Shown here: piece after piece, positions 51,309 through 60,734 of the stretch
Position numbering within the stretch: position 1 is the stretch's first letter
Layout of the letters: each line of letters opens with the position of its first letter
Assembly: GCA_015065765.1 (NCBI GenBank)
Contig: SVPP01000008.1
Location: 1-64,000 of the forward strand
Direction of reading: 5' to 3'
DNA length: 64,000 bases
Origin: Oscillospiraceae bacterium
GTDB taxonomy: Bacteria > Bacillota > Clostridia > Oscillospirales > Acutalibacteraceae
Program-made: the position numbers and the translations under genes
The notes under the pieces: model-generated
Seen by the model: only the letters and a program-made list of their open reading frames with translations
The model's database searches: none
Told to the model about the DNA's origin: nothing

Positions 51309-53051
51309 TTAAAATCCGAAGAAGTCATCAATGATTCCGCTATCATCGGTGTCATCTTCTGTAGGCTCATCTGTGGGTGTATCTGTAACAGGCGGTTCTG
51401 TTGTAGTGGAGATTTCACCCCATACCTCAAGCATAACCTCATCGCCCTTATCATATTCGCCTTCAAAGTTGCTTGGGCTCATTCTGAAAACTGAGTTTTC
51501 TGCGTGTGAGCCGTCATTATCTACAGGCTTACTTGCCTTTACAACCTTGAAGCCTATCTCTTCAAGCTTCTGTTTAGCCTCTTCATATTGGAGACCTACA
51601 ACGTTTATAAGCTGAATTGATTTCGGCCCCTTACTTACAACAACGCTGATTGTTGAGCCTTTGAGAACTTTCTCTCCGCTTTCCGGATACTGGCTGATAA
51701 TCTGACCTTCTTCATATTCCTCGCTGAATTCATATTTAAGGCTGAAATTGAAGATGGCACCAAGCTGAGCCTGTCTGTCAGTATAGAGCCAGCCTTTAAG
51801 CTCGGGAACTACAATGTAACCTTCATCATCAGCGGAAACTGCAGGGTTTGTTGTTTCTTCCTCACCACCGTCTGAATTCATCGCGAAAATTCCTATAACG
51901 AGAGCGGCGATTATAACAAGAATGCTTACAATTACTATTGCAATTGTTTTCTTGTTTTCTTTCTTTTTATTGTTATCGTTTGAAGAATAGTCATCTTCTT
52001 TATCTGTGCCATCAAGGAAATCATTGGGAACTTTGCTGCTCTCTCTCGGCATCATCTGAGTGGGGTTATCATCCCACTGTACTGCTGCACTGGGAGCTGC
52101 AGTAAGCTCTGCTCTGCACTGCTCGACGTTTCTTGTTCTGTCCTCGGGATAAATCTGAAGGGCATTGATAAGACCGTTTATAACGTATGCAGGAAGCTGT
52201 TCTGCAAACTTACCGGGGATCATAAGCCTGTCATTGGTAACTCTTGATGTGGCATCAATGGGATCTGAGCCGATAAGAGCTCTGTAGAGAACTGCCGCAA
52301 AAGCATAGATATCTGTCCATGGTCCCTGCTGACCGTCAAAGCCATACTGCTCAACAGCTGCATATCCTGAAAAAAGCTGAGGGTTAAGCTCACTCTTTGC
52401 ACTTCTCACTCTGTTGATACTGAATCCTGTGATACGGAGCTTGCCGTCAGGAGCTATCATAAGAGTAGTGGGGGAAATGCCTCTGTGGATAATTCCGGAA
52501 GTATGAAGATTGCCGAGAGTTGAGAGAACAGGCATAAACAGAGGTCTTGCTTTTTCCCATGAAATGTAGCCTGTGGGAGTTCTGAGAAGGTATTCTCTCA
52601 GTGTAATGCCACCTACATATTCTTCAATAGCATATGCTGTGTTGTTTTCTTCGATAATTCCGAAAACTTCAACAAGAGCTGAAAGTCCTGTCAGACGCAT
52701 AAGCTTTCTCCAGAGCTCCGTAAAGCTCTGCAGGCAATCATAATAAACCTCTTCTTTGCCCTGCATGGGAACAACTTCTGTTTTACCCATTTCTCTTGTT
52801 GCAATTGCATCAGGCATGAATTCGCGGATTACTACTGCTGATTTCGTGCTTAAATCCCAACCCATGTAGGAAGCACCGTCTCCGTTATAATCAATCAGTT
52901 TACCTACAAGGTATCTGTTTGAGATTGTGCTTCTTATAGGAAGGTAAGGAGCAATCTGAGGTGAATCTGCATGAAAACCACAGTAAGGACACTGTTTTTC
53001 ATCGCCGATTTCACGCATACAACTCATACATAATTCATCTGTGTTAATCAT
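51309..53051 (-). CDS. zinc-ribbon PASTA pseudokinase
   Basis: 580 aa from the ATG at 53051 (AAAGGTGA 6 bp upstream). Order: zinc ribbon Cys8/11/21/24; protein-kinase fold about 45-315; basic-acidic linker; membrane helix (IAIVIVSILVIIAALVIGIF); two PASTA domains outside; Thr/Asp-rich tail. The catalytic residues are changed: VAIK Lys is Arg76 (VVIREF), HRD is HRG (189-191) and DFG is GFS. PASTA kinases sense muropeptides/lipid II, so this is likely a signalling or scaffold pseudokinase. Confidence 0.9.
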   Translation of the reverse strand: MINTDELCMSCMREIGDEKQCPYCGFHADSPQIAPYLPIRSTISNRYLVGKLIDYNGDGASYMGWDLSTKSAVVIREFMPDAIATREMGKTEVVPMQGKEEVYYDCLQSFTELWRKLMRLTGLSALVEVFGIIEENNTAYAIEEYVGGITLREYLLRTPTGYISWEKARPLFMPVLSTLGNLHTSGIIHRGISPTTLMIAPDGKLRITGFSINRVRSAKSELNPQLFSGYAAVEQYGFDGQQGPWTDIYAFAAVLYRALIGSDPIDATSRVTNDRLMIPGKFAEQLPAYVINGLINALQIYPEDRTRNVEQCRAELTAAPSAAVQWDDNPTQMMPRESSKVPNDFLDGTDKEDDYSSNDNNKKKENKKTIAIVIVSILVIIAALVIGIFAMNSDGGEEETTNPAVSADDEGYIVVPELKGWLYTDRQAQLGAIFNFSLKYEFSEEYEEGQIISQYPESGEKVLKGSTISVVVSKGPKSIQLINVVGLQYEEAKQKLEEIGFKVVKASKPVDNDGSHAENSVFRMSPSNFEGEYDKGDEVMLEVWGEISTTTEPPVTDTPTDEPTEDDTDDSGIIDDFFGF

Positions 53052-53105
53052 AAACATCACCTTTTACAAAGATTGTTACCATAACTCCATTATATATTAC
53101 ATTTC

Positions 53106-53134
53106 ATTTTATCAAAAATGCGTCATAGTGTCAA
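53106..53134 (-). promoter_or_regulatory. promoter of the pseudokinase gene
   Basis: Minus strand TTGACA (53129-53134), 17-bp spacer, TAAAAT (53106-53111). Confidence 0.75.
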
Positions 53135-53185
53135 GAAACACTAAGGTTACAATAGTATAACATCCTTGTAATTGTTTCAGTGATT

Positions 53186-53863
53186 TTATTCAAATAAACT
53201 GAGAGGGTCTGCCAATGCACCATCTTTAGTAACTTCAAGGTGAAGATGTGTTCCGTCTGCAGCTTCAACGGGTATTGAAGATATAAAACCGATTGTCTGT
53301 CCTGCTTCGACCACGTCATTTGTGCTGACTTTCAATTTTTCACCAAGACCGCAATACCTTGCAACGATTCCTGCACCGTGATCAATTTCAACTATAGTGC
53401 CCCAGAGACTGCTGTTATAAATTGCAAGCACAGCGCCTGACTGAACGGCTTTTATTTCCTGGCCTTCTTTTGCTTCAAAATCTATACCGCTGTGCACTCG
53501 CCAGTCATTCATGGTTTTTGATTTTACTGCAACAGAGCCGCTGTAATCCTTGACAATTTTTTTGCCAGCAGGGTAAACAAAATCTCCTTCCTTTATTACA
53601 GATACTTCTTCTACAGTTGTTTTTTCAGTTTCGCCTACTGTAACTCCGGTAACATCGTTTGCAGCGTTTTCTGTTGTTTTTTCTGTTACTGTCTCTTCTT
53701 CAGTCACAAGATTTGTGAGGCTTTCGCGAAGCTGTCTGTTAACACTTATGGCTGTAGCTGCCGCTGTTCCTATGGCAAGGAGAAAAATTGCCGCCATGAC
53801 AATAAACTTCTTTGATGTAAAGTATTCTTTGACTTTGTTTTTGCTTTCTTTATCCATACTCAT
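53186..53863 (-). CDS. spoIIQ: M23 (LytM) peptidase, SpoIIQ-like
   Basis: 225 aa. One N-terminal membrane helix (FIVMAAIFLLAIGTAAATAI), a Thr/Glu-rich linker and a C-terminal LytM domain with an intact zinc site: VHSGIDF (His, Asp) and THLHLEV (HxH). The DYSG...MNDWRVHSGIDF block is like clostridial SpoIIQ, which spans the forespore membrane and pairs with SpoIIIAH. In Bacillus SpoIIQ the first His is lost; here it is present, as in Clostridia. A generic cell-wall M23 endopeptidase is the alternative. Confidence 0.75.
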   Translation of the reverse strand: MSMDKESKNKVKEYFTSKKFIVMAAIFLLAIGTAAATAISVNRQLRESLTNLVTEEETVTEKTTENAANDVTGVTVGETEKTTVEEVSVIKEGDFVYPAGKKIVKDYSGSVAVKSKTMNDWRVHSGIDFEAKEGQEIKAVQSGAVLAIYNSSLWGTIVEIDHGAGIVARYCGLGEKLKVSTNDVVEAGQTIGFISSIPVEAADGTHLHLEVTKDGALADPLSLFE

Positions 53864-53953
53864 TTTATTTTGTCCTTTCCGATTTTTATATCAGAAATAG
53901 TGTGGGTTGATTATGTATTTTTTATACAATGAAAAAATTTTTTCAAAAAATGT

Positions 53954-53992
53954 GAACAAATGTTTGCTTTTTTCGTTTGAATGTGTTATACT
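53954..53992 (+). promoter_or_regulatory. LexA (SOS) box overlapping the lexA promoter
   Basis: GAACAAATGTTT at 53954-53965 matches the Gram-positive SOS box GAACNNNNGTTC at all but the last base. It overlaps the -35 TTGCTT (53964-53969); 17 bp later follows the -10 TATACT (53987-53992). This fits LexA autorepression. Confidence 0.75.
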
Positions 53993-54029
53993 ACATGTGT
54001 AAATGTAAATCTATGAAAGGAAAAAGCCC

Positions 54030-54623
54030 ATGAAACCAATAAATTCAACACAAAAGAAGATTTATGAATTTCTTGTTGAGCGTTCTCAGCAGGGTACTGC
54101 ACCGCCGTCAGTCCGTGAAATCTGTGCGGCAGTAGGACTTAAATCAACATCCTCTGTGCAGACTAACCTTGATATTCTCGAGGAAAGCGGTTACATAGAA
54201 CGCGACCCGCTGCTCAAACGTTCAATCAGAATCTGCGGTCAGGCAGAGAATGTGACACATGTTCCTCTTCTCGGTACAGTCACAGCAGGTATGCCTATTT
54301 TAGCAGTTGAGCAGATTGAAAGCTATGTGCCTTATTCAGGCTATGTTTCAAAGGATAAGCCTCTCTTTGCTCTTCATGTCAAGGGTGAAAGTATGATTAA
54401 TGCAGGTATCCTTGACGGGGACATTATCTTTGTTGAAAGGACTCCAACAGCCCGTGACGGCGAAATTGTTGTTGCAATGATTGAAGATGAAGCAACCGTC
54501 AAAAGATTTTTCAAGGAAAACGGTCACTTCCGTCTTCAACCTGAAAATGATGCTTTTGAGCCTATTATCTGCACTGAGGTTATTATTCTTGGTAAGGTTG
54601 TGGCACTCTTAAGATATTATTAA
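54030..54623 (+). CDS. lexA: LexA repressor
   Basis: 197 aa. Winged-helix DNA-binding domain (APPSVREICAAVGLKSTSSVQTNL), then the S24 peptidase domain: cleavage site Ala86-Gly87 (VTAGMP), catalytic Ser121 (GESMI) and Lys158 (ATVKRF). RecA-stimulated self-cleavage induces the SOS response. It has its own promoter with an SOS box. Confidence 0.97.
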   Translation: MKPINSTQKKIYEFLVERSQQGTAPPSVREICAAVGLKSTSSVQTNLDILEESGYIERDPLLKRSIRICGQAENVTHVPLLGTVTAGMPILAVEQIESYVPYSGYVSKDKPLFALHVKGESMINAGILDGDIIFVERTPTARDGEIVVAMIEDEATVKRFFKENGHFRLQPENDAFEPIICTEVIILGKVVALLRYY

Positions 54624-54705
54624 GTGCAGATTTACCTATCAATTCAACCAAATTTTTCTAAATTTGTACACACTGACAAAATTAGTTAAATTTATAACAA
54701 AACAG

Positions 54706-54734
54706 TTGCATATTTCAGAAAAAAGGGCTAAAAT
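54706..54734 (+). promoter_or_regulatory. promoter of gap
   Basis: -35 TTGCAT (54706-54711), 17-bp spacer, -10 TAAAAT (54729-54734). Confidence 0.65.
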
Positions 54735-54779
54735 AAGAGAGTAAAAAAATTATAAATTACTTTTTTGGAGGTAATCAAA

Positions 54780-55817
54780 ATGTCAGTTAAAGTTGCAATT
54801 AACGGATTCGGCAGAATCGGCCGTCTCGCATTCCGTCAGATGTTCGGCGCAGAAGGCTACGAAGTCGTTGCTATCAACGACCTTACAAAACCCTCAATGC
54901 TTGCTACTCTTCTTAAGTATGACACAGCACAGGGCGGCTACTGTGGCGCAATCGGTGAAAACCTTCACTCAGTTGTTGCTGATGATGAAGCAGGTACAAT
55001 CACTGTTGACGGCAAAACTCTTACAATCTACAAAGAAGCAGATGCTAACAACCTTCCTTGGGGCGAAATCGGTGTAGACGTAGTTCTTGAATGCACAGGT
55101 TTCTACTGCACAAAGGAAAAATCAATGGCTCACATCAACGCTGGTGCTAAGAAAGTTGTTATTTCTGCTCCCGCTGATAAAGAAACAAAGACAGTTGTTT
55201 ACAGTGTAAACGAAGGCATCCTTACAACAGATGATCAGATTATCTCTGCTGCTTCTTGCACAACAAACTGCCTTGCTCCCATGGCTAAAGCTCTTAACGA
55301 CTATGCAGCTATCCAGAGCGGTATCATGACAACAGTTCATGCTTACACAGGTGACCAGATGATCCTTGACGGTCCTCACAGAAAAGGCGACTTCCGCCGT
55401 GCACGTGCAGGTGCTGCTAATATCGTTCCCAACTCAACAGGTGCTGCTAAAGCTATCGGTCTTGTTATCCCCGAACTCAACGGCAAACTTATCGGTTCTG
55501 CACAGAGAGTTCCCACACCCACAGGCTCAACAACAATCCTTGTTGCTGTTGTTAAGGGTAGCGACATCACAGTTGAAGGCATCAACGCTGCTATGAAGGC
55601 TGCTGCTAACGATTCATTCGGTTACAACGAAGAACCCATCGTTTCTTCAGACGTTATCGGTATGCGTTACGGTTCACTCTTCGATGCAACACAGACAATG
55701 GTTGCTAAGATTGATGATGACACATATCAGGTACAGGTTGTTTCATGGTATGACAACGAAAACTCATACACAAGCCAGATGGTTAGAACAATCAAGTACT
55801 TCGCTGAACTTGCATAA
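54780..55817 (+). CDS. gap: glyceraldehyde-3-phosphate dehydrogenase
   Basis: 345 aa, type I NAD-dependent enzyme: Rossmann [11 protein letters not shown] (residues 9-19), catalytic Cys160 in SCTTNCLAP, and the S-loop region with [18 protein letters not shown]. It oxidises GAP to 1,3-bisphosphoglycerate in glycolysis. Start at the ATG with GGAGG 8 bp upstream. The codon use is strongly biased, as expected for a highly expressed gene. Monocistronic. Confidence 0.97.
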   Translation: MSVKVAINGFGRIGRLAFRQMFGAEGYEVVAINDLTKPSMLATLLKYDTAQGGYCGAIGENLHSVVADDEAGTITVDGKTLTIYKEADANNLPWGEIGVDVVLECTGFYCTKEKSMAHINAGAKKVVISAPADKETKTVVYSVNEGILTTDDQIISAASCTTNCLAPMAKALNDYAAIQSGIMTTVHAYTGDQMILDGPHRKGDFRRARAGAANIVPNSTGAAKAIGLVIPELNGKLIGSAQRVPTPTGSTTILVAVVKGSDITVEGINAAMKAAANDSFGYNEEPIVSSDVIGMRYGSLFDATQTMVAKIDDDTYQVQVVSWYDNENSYTSQMVRTIKYFAELA

Positions 55818-55839
55818 TTTAACTCAACCAGATAAAATG

Positions 55840-55868
55840 CACCCTGAGGAAACTCAGGGTGTTTTTTT
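55840..55868 (+). terminator. terminator after gap
   Basis: 9-bp perfect stem CACCCTGAG / CTCAGGGTG with GAAA loop and T7. Confidence 0.93.
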
Positions 55869-56029
55869 GTTTCAAATCACCAAAAAAATATTTATAGGAA
55901 TATCATTGGTAACATATTGCATAATAATTACAGAAGTTTACAAATTTGTAACAAATACATTTTCCAGGTATGGTATACTACCGAAGTGTGTGAATATAAG
56001 GAACCAGTATTTTCAGAAAAGGTGATTAT

Positions 56030-56866
56030 TTGAATAAGTTAAAAAAGGCAAAAATTGCAGTTGTATCTTTTGTTCTTGCGCTTGTGATGTGCGTAGTAAT
56101 TTTTCCCTTCGCAGGTGCGACTTACACAGAAAGAGATAAAATTATCGATATTGCTTTAAGTGAAGTAGGGTACACTCAGAAAAACGGATATAACAAATTC
56201 TCCGCTGAATTCGGCAACGGCTACACAGCGTGGTGCAATTATTTTGTAGTATGGTGTGCAAAGCGTGCAGGTGTTTCTGCAGAGGCAATTACAGGTACTC
56301 CCGGATATGACGGAAACTGTTATCTTTATATGTCAGCTCTCAGAAATCAGGGCAGATTCTTCGTCAATGACGGCTCATATACTCCCAAAAAGGGTGACCT
56401 TGTTTTCTATAATTCATCACGCAGTACATCAGGATCAACTCACATCGGTTTTGTCCTTTCTGCAGATGAAAACACAGTTACAACAATCGAGGGTAACGTT
56501 ACAGTAAATGGTACACGCGGTGTTGGTAAAAATGTACGTCCCAGATATTCTTATGTAGGAGACATGATTATTATAGGTTTCGGTGTCCCTGCCTACAGTG
56601 GAGAAGAAATTCCCAAGGTTGAAATAAAAAAGGCGGTAAATAAATACCCTGAAATCAGAACGGAAAAGGAATTTTCAATTGATGCTGACAAATTTGAAAC
56701 CAATGTAACGGCAGAGGAAAGAGTAAAGCTTGGCGAAAGCTTCAAAGCAGTTTCAGCTATGCCTCATAGTGAGTTTACAAGCATCATTGCTCCCACTCCT
56801 TCAAAGAAAATGATAATTCCTGCAGAGTGTGATAATGCTTTCTGTATCTACAATATAAACAAATAA
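56030..56866 (+). CDS. secreted CHAP-domain amidase
   Basis: 278 aa from a TTG start with AAAGGTGATTA SD. A signal peptide (residues 8-29) precedes a CHAP domain with catalytic Cys in AWCNYFVVW, His in STHIGFV and the following IEGN. A low-complexity C-terminal tail of about 80 residues follows. CHAP domains cut amide or peptide bonds of peptidoglycan, so it is probably a cell-wall hydrolase. Upstream lies an extended -10 (TGGTATACT, 55971-55979) without a clear -35. Confidence 0.88.
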   Translation: MNKLKKAKIAVVSFVLALVMCVVIFPFAGATYTERDKIIDIALSEVGYTQKNGYNKFSAEFGNGYTAWCNYFVVWCAKRAGVSAEAITGTPGYDGNCYLYMSALRNQGRFFVNDGSYTPKKGDLVFYNSSRSTSGSTHIGFVLSADENTVTTIEGNVTVNGTRGVGKNVRPRYSYVGDMIIIGFGVPAYSGEEIPKVEIKKAVNKYPEIRTEKEFSIDADKFETNVTAEERVKLGESFKAVSAMPHSEFTSIIAPTPSKKMIIPAECDNAFCIYNINK

Positions 56867-56870
56867 AATG

Positions 56871-56918
56871 AACTACCCGAAGAAGAATGATGAATTCTTT
56901 TTCGGGTAGTCTTTTTTT
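56871..56918. terminator. bidirectional terminator
   Basis: ACTACCCGAA / TTCGGGTAGT with an inner AGAAGAAT/ATTCTTT stem and T7. It lies between the convergent CHAP and acyltransferase genes. Confidence 0.88.
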
Positions 56919-58014
56919 ATTTCTTTTTGAAAACTTTTTTAATACCTTCAAAAATATATCCGCGGAGCAAATCAATAGTCCAGCAGGAAACGTAAATCAC
57001 AAGAATTATTCCGTAAACCTTGAAAAGATAAAACGGTGAAGTATAGAAAACAGGATTCTGAGTTGCTACAAAAATTTTGTCCCATATGACAGTACGCATG
57101 AGCCAGTGTTCATGAATCATGTAAACACCGAGATTATGGTTTGAAATGCGGTTGATGACTTTCGATTTAAAACGTAATGTCCTGAAAAACATGAAAAGCA
57201 TAATGCCCTGAAGAATTGCAACAGGTGCGTTATTGTAGTTGACAATTTTTACGTAATTTTCAAGCACGGGAACATCATCAAATGCATAGACTAAAATGAT
57301 GTCAAGCACTGCAAAGCCTACGAAAAACAGCAAATATTTCCATGCAATTTTTTCTTCACGTTTTGTATGCAGACGGATGTATGCACCGATGATATACATA
57401 AACAGAAAGCCGTAAAGCCCTCGGCCTTTTTTAGTTTCCATGACACTGTCTATGCTGATGATTTTACTGAATGGTTCGAAATTTGCCAGTACCTGCCAGA
57501 TGCTGAACAGGAAGAAAAGGACACAGAGAAGAATCTGAAAATCTCTTTTTGAAAGTTTGTTCAGTGCAGCGTTTACTGCGGGACTGAGAATAAGAACAAG
57601 CAGATACACAGTCATGAAATACCATGTTCTCGATGTCACGGGGAAAAAAGATTTCACAATGTTATATCCGCTGAAATCAGCCAATCCGGAAACGCATAAG
57701 ACAAGTGTCAGAACAACTGAGTAGAAAATCATGGGCAGATAAACATTTCCAGCTTTTTTCCAAACAGTTGCCATGTTGGCTTTGGAGGTTACGGAGAAAT
57801 ATCCGCTGATAATCATGAAAACATAGACGGGACAACGGCAGATGGTTTGATTTATCCAATAAATGAGTTCGTGCCATCCGCCCCAATTATGGTTGATTGA
57901 GCCGAATTCTCCGAAGTTACTGACATGAAGATAAATTACCTGCAGCATCAGTATGATTCTGAGAAGCTCAATACCCGATTCTCTTTCTTTGGTAACATTT
58001 TTTATGTCTCTCAT
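56917..58014 (-). CDS. acyltransferase 3 family membrane protein
   Basis: 365 aa, about ten membrane helices, of the family that O-acetylates surface sugars (OatA/WecH type). Family features are GIELLRIILMLQVIYLHV in helix 1 and VYVFMIISGYF, with conserved Tyr/His near YFMTVYLL and YMIHEH. The start overlaps the upstream gene by 4 bp (ATGA). The target may be a peptidoglycan or exported glycan. Confidence 0.9.
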   Translation of the reverse strand: MRDIKNVTKERESGIELLRIILMLQVIYLHVSNFGEFGSINHNWGGWHELIYWINQTICRCPVYVFMIISGYFSVTSKANMATVWKKAGNVYLPMIFYSVVLTLVLCVSGLADFSGYNIVKSFFPVTSRTWYFMTVYLLVLILSPAVNAALNKLSKRDFQILLCVLFFLFSIWQVLANFEPFSKIISIDSVMETKKGRGLYGFLFMYIIGAYIRLHTKREEKIAWKYLLFFVGFAVLDIILVYAFDDVPVLENYVKIVNYNNAPVAILQGIMLFMFFRTLRFKSKVINRISNHNLGVYMIHEHWLMRTVIWDKIFVATQNPVFYTSPFYLFKVYGIILVIYVSCWTIDLLRGYIFEGIKKVFKKK

Positions 58015-60569
58015 ACAACCTCAATTCCTTCGGGAACATTGTATTTGACAGATTGCACACTGTCTGTGTATTTTACTTCAACTGAAATTTTACCTCTTTT
58101 TGTGGTAATGCTTCCTTTGACATTAAGACCGGGAATTTTAGCAGGGGAAATAATTACCTTCTCATAGCCGTAAGAATTTTCAGGCTGTTTTATGCCGAGA
58201 ATATATTTGAAAAGATATTCGCATACTGCACCGAACATGGGATGGGAGTGTGAATCGCAGCCGTCCCAGTTTTCCCACAGAGTTGTAGCACCCTGCTTTT
58301 TCATATTGTAGAAAGAAATTTCACTTTCGTTGGTCATAAGTTCAAAAGCGAGTGTGCCGTATCCATTTTCAAAGAGAACTCTTGTTACAAGATCTGTGCC
58401 GAAAATACCTGTGTCGTAAGTTTTGATTTTCTCGTATTTTTGAACAAGATTTTCAAGTGTTCTTTCGTCACCCATTCCGATGTCAACTGCGTAAGCATCG
58501 GTTCCCTGAACACCGTCAAGGAATGATCCTGTTTTTTCGTCAAAGAACTCGTTCATAAATGCATTCTGTACGAAAATGAGCTTTTCTTCAAGAACAGGAA
58601 TATCGTTAATCTTTCCAAGCTCTTCTGCAATTTCAATTGCCATGAGGATGGATTTTATCATGTAATATGTGTTGACGAATGGTTCGGGAATAAGGTTTTT
58701 GTTGTCAGGTGCACACCAGTCGCCAAGACACCATCCGCCTTCTTCCTCGCGTACCACAATGCCGTTATCGGAATGTTTTTCCATGTAGTCGATGTAGGAA
58801 AGGATTGACGGATAATATTTTTCTATGAGAGCTTTATCTTTGTAGAACTTATAGAAATGATATGGCACAATCGCCATAGCTCCGCCCCAACCTCCGGGAC
58901 CGCCGCCACCGCCGTAGAAGGGCGCGGTGTGCTGAACGTGGCCGTTATATATGTCCTGACTGTCTGAAATATCCTGAATCCATTTTCTGTACAGGTTTTC
59001 AGCATCATACATTGTCATAACCGCTGCTGAGCAAAGCTGACCGTCACCTGTGTAGCCCAGTCTTTCTCTGTGAGGACAGTCGGAAGGTACAAAGGAATGG
59101 ACGTTGTTGCTCTGGGTTGAAGCATATGCTTCGAAGAGCCAGTTCAGAGTTTCGTTGTCTGATGAAAATTCAGCGGTCAAAGGTACATCTGAATTTACAA
59201 CATCGAAACGGATAAGCTCTGCGTTTCCTTCGACTACTGCAATTCTGCCGGCTCGCCATGTGAAGGTTGTTGTCATGGGACAATTGTTTTTTCCGTTTAT
59301 GAATTTATCGCACTGAAGACGCCAGTCTCCGCCTGTTGTGCGAAGATACATTTCACCGTTTTCGTCAAGAATTTCACAGTATTTTACAGTGGCTTCGTCG
59401 CCTTCTTTTGCATCATCGCTGAATTTTATTATTCCCAGACCTGAAACATTCTTTCCTATATTATACATTTTTTTGCCGTCTTTTTCAGAAGTAAGAACAG
59501 GAGTGAGTGAGTATTTTATACTGTCGCCCGGGAAATACTGTTTTTCAAGAACTGTGAGAGGTTTTTCTTTTTTTATGGGTGAAAACCACGATGAATCGTC
59601 AAAAGCGATTTCATGAATTTTCTCATTAAAAAGTCTGCCGTCTACAGTTTCGTTAAGGTAAAGACTTGATCTCTGAATATAGCTTTTCTGATATTTTTCA
59701 CTGCCGTCAGAGAAAATGAATTTTTCGTTTCCGTTTTCATCTGTCAGTGTAATTTTTATGCAATATTTAATCTGTCCGTAAGGGGGCATGTTTTCAGCTT
59801 TTTGTTCAAACTGACCGTACCAGCCGTTACCGATGTGAAGAGAGAAAACATTTTTACCGTTTTCAATCAAATCTGAAATGTCATATTCGAGGAAATAGCA
59901 TCTGTGTGTCATCACATCTTTTATGGGATAAGATGCACCGGACAAATCTCTTTTTTCATAGTTTGTCCATGCAGGGATGAATTTGTATTCTGTAAGCTTT
60001 TTGCCATTGAAAAAAGGTTCACAGAAGCCAAGTGTCACAAACTGCACTTTTGCACTTTTTATATTTTCGCATGTAAAGCTTTTTCTCATAATCGCAGCTT
60101 CTGTTTTATCTTCAAAGCCGTACCAACCTGCATTGTCAAAAATCAGATCATATGTCATGGGGACAAAGGTAAATTCGCCGTTTGTTCTTTCGCAACCGTC
60201 AACGGCAAAACCTTGTTTTTCATAGAAAGGTACGGCGTGAGACTGTGCATTTATTGTGATTTTTTCAGCACCAAGTTCTTTGGATTTTTTTATCATTTCG
60301 TCAATTAAAATTTTTCCCAAGCCTTTTTTGCGGAAAGCTTTGTCAATTGCAATATGACCGAAATGTATAGTTTTGTTGTCTTTTTCTGTGATTCTTCCTG
60401 TTCCTACAGGTGAAGAGCTTTCCAGAATTAAAAGATGAAGAGATTTTTCGTCAAGACAATCAAACTCGGTTTCTTCTTTTATTTTCTGTTCTGTGCAGAA
60501 AACATTTTTTCTCATTTCAAGGCAGAGTGATAAATCATCGTCGCCTTTTAACCATTTTATATCGGGCAT
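58011..60569 (-). CDS. GNAT acetyltransferase fused to GH78 alpha-L-rhamnosidase
   Basis: 852 aa. Residues 1-140 are an ElaA-like GNAT (LEMRKNVFCTEQKI, acetyl-CoA loop AFRKKGLGKILIDEM, AQSHAVPFYEKQGF). Residues about 145-850 are a GH78 enzyme: N-terminal beta domains, then the (alpha/alpha)6 barrel with DCPHRERLGYTGDGQ (acid Glu and two Asp), base Glu in TTLWENWDG, and the C-terminal beta domain. No signal peptide; it acts on imported rhamnosides. The frame is continuous, with AGGTG SD. GNAT-GH78 fusions are unfamiliar to me; both halves look intact. Confidence 0.88.
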   Translation of the reverse strand: MPDIKWLKGDDDLSLCLEMRKNVFCTEQKIKEETEFDCLDEKSLHLLILESSSPVGTGRITEKDNKTIHFGHIAIDKAFRKKGLGKILIDEMIKKSKELGAEKITINAQSHAVPFYEKQGFAVDGCERTNGEFTFVPMTYDLIFDNAGWYGFEDKTEAAIMRKSFTCENIKSAKVQFVTLGFCEPFFNGKKLTEYKFIPAWTNYEKRDLSGASYPIKDVMTHRCYFLEYDISDLIENGKNVFSLHIGNGWYGQFEQKAENMPPYGQIKYCIKITLTDENGNEKFIFSDGSEKYQKSYIQRSSLYLNETVDGRLFNEKIHEIAFDDSSWFSPIKKEKPLTVLEKQYFPGDSIKYSLTPVLTSEKDGKKMYNIGKNVSGLGIIKFSDDAKEGDEATVKYCEILDENGEMYLRTTGGDWRLQCDKFINGKNNCPMTTTFTWRAGRIAVVEGNAELIRFDVVNSDVPLTAEFSSDNETLNWLFEAYASTQSNNVHSFVPSDCPHRERLGYTGDGQLCSAAVMTMYDAENLYRKWIQDISDSQDIYNGHVQHTAPFYGGGGGPGGWGGAMAIVPYHFYKFYKDKALIEKYYPSILSYIDYMEKHSDNGIVVREEEGGWCLGDWCAPDNKNLIPEPFVNTYYMIKSILMAIEIAEELGKINDIPVLEEKLIFVQNAFMNEFFDEKTGSFLDGVQGTDAYAVDIGMGDERTLENLVQKYEKIKTYDTGIFGTDLVTRVLFENGYGTLAFELMTNESEISFYNMKKQGATTLWENWDGCDSHSHPMFGAVCEYLFKYILGIKQPENSYGYEKVIISPAKIPGLNVKGSITTKRGKISVEVKYTDSVQSVKYNVPEGIEVV

Positions 60570-60734
60570 AAAAACACCTCACTTTTAATTTTCAATAAAT
60601 TGTATCACATATTATAAAAAAGATGAAGATGTTTTGAGAAAATTTTGCATTAATATTTTTTGTAACTTTACACAAATTAATAGAGCAGCGGCAGACAGGT
60701 TTTCTGAAAATGAAAGCGAAAGGTTCTGGTCGGG

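Noticed and set aside
60601-60734. Sigma-G promoter upstream of spoIVB
   Set aside because: GCATT and CAAATTA elements exist but the spacing (about 21 bp) is wrong for sigma-G, so I do not list it.
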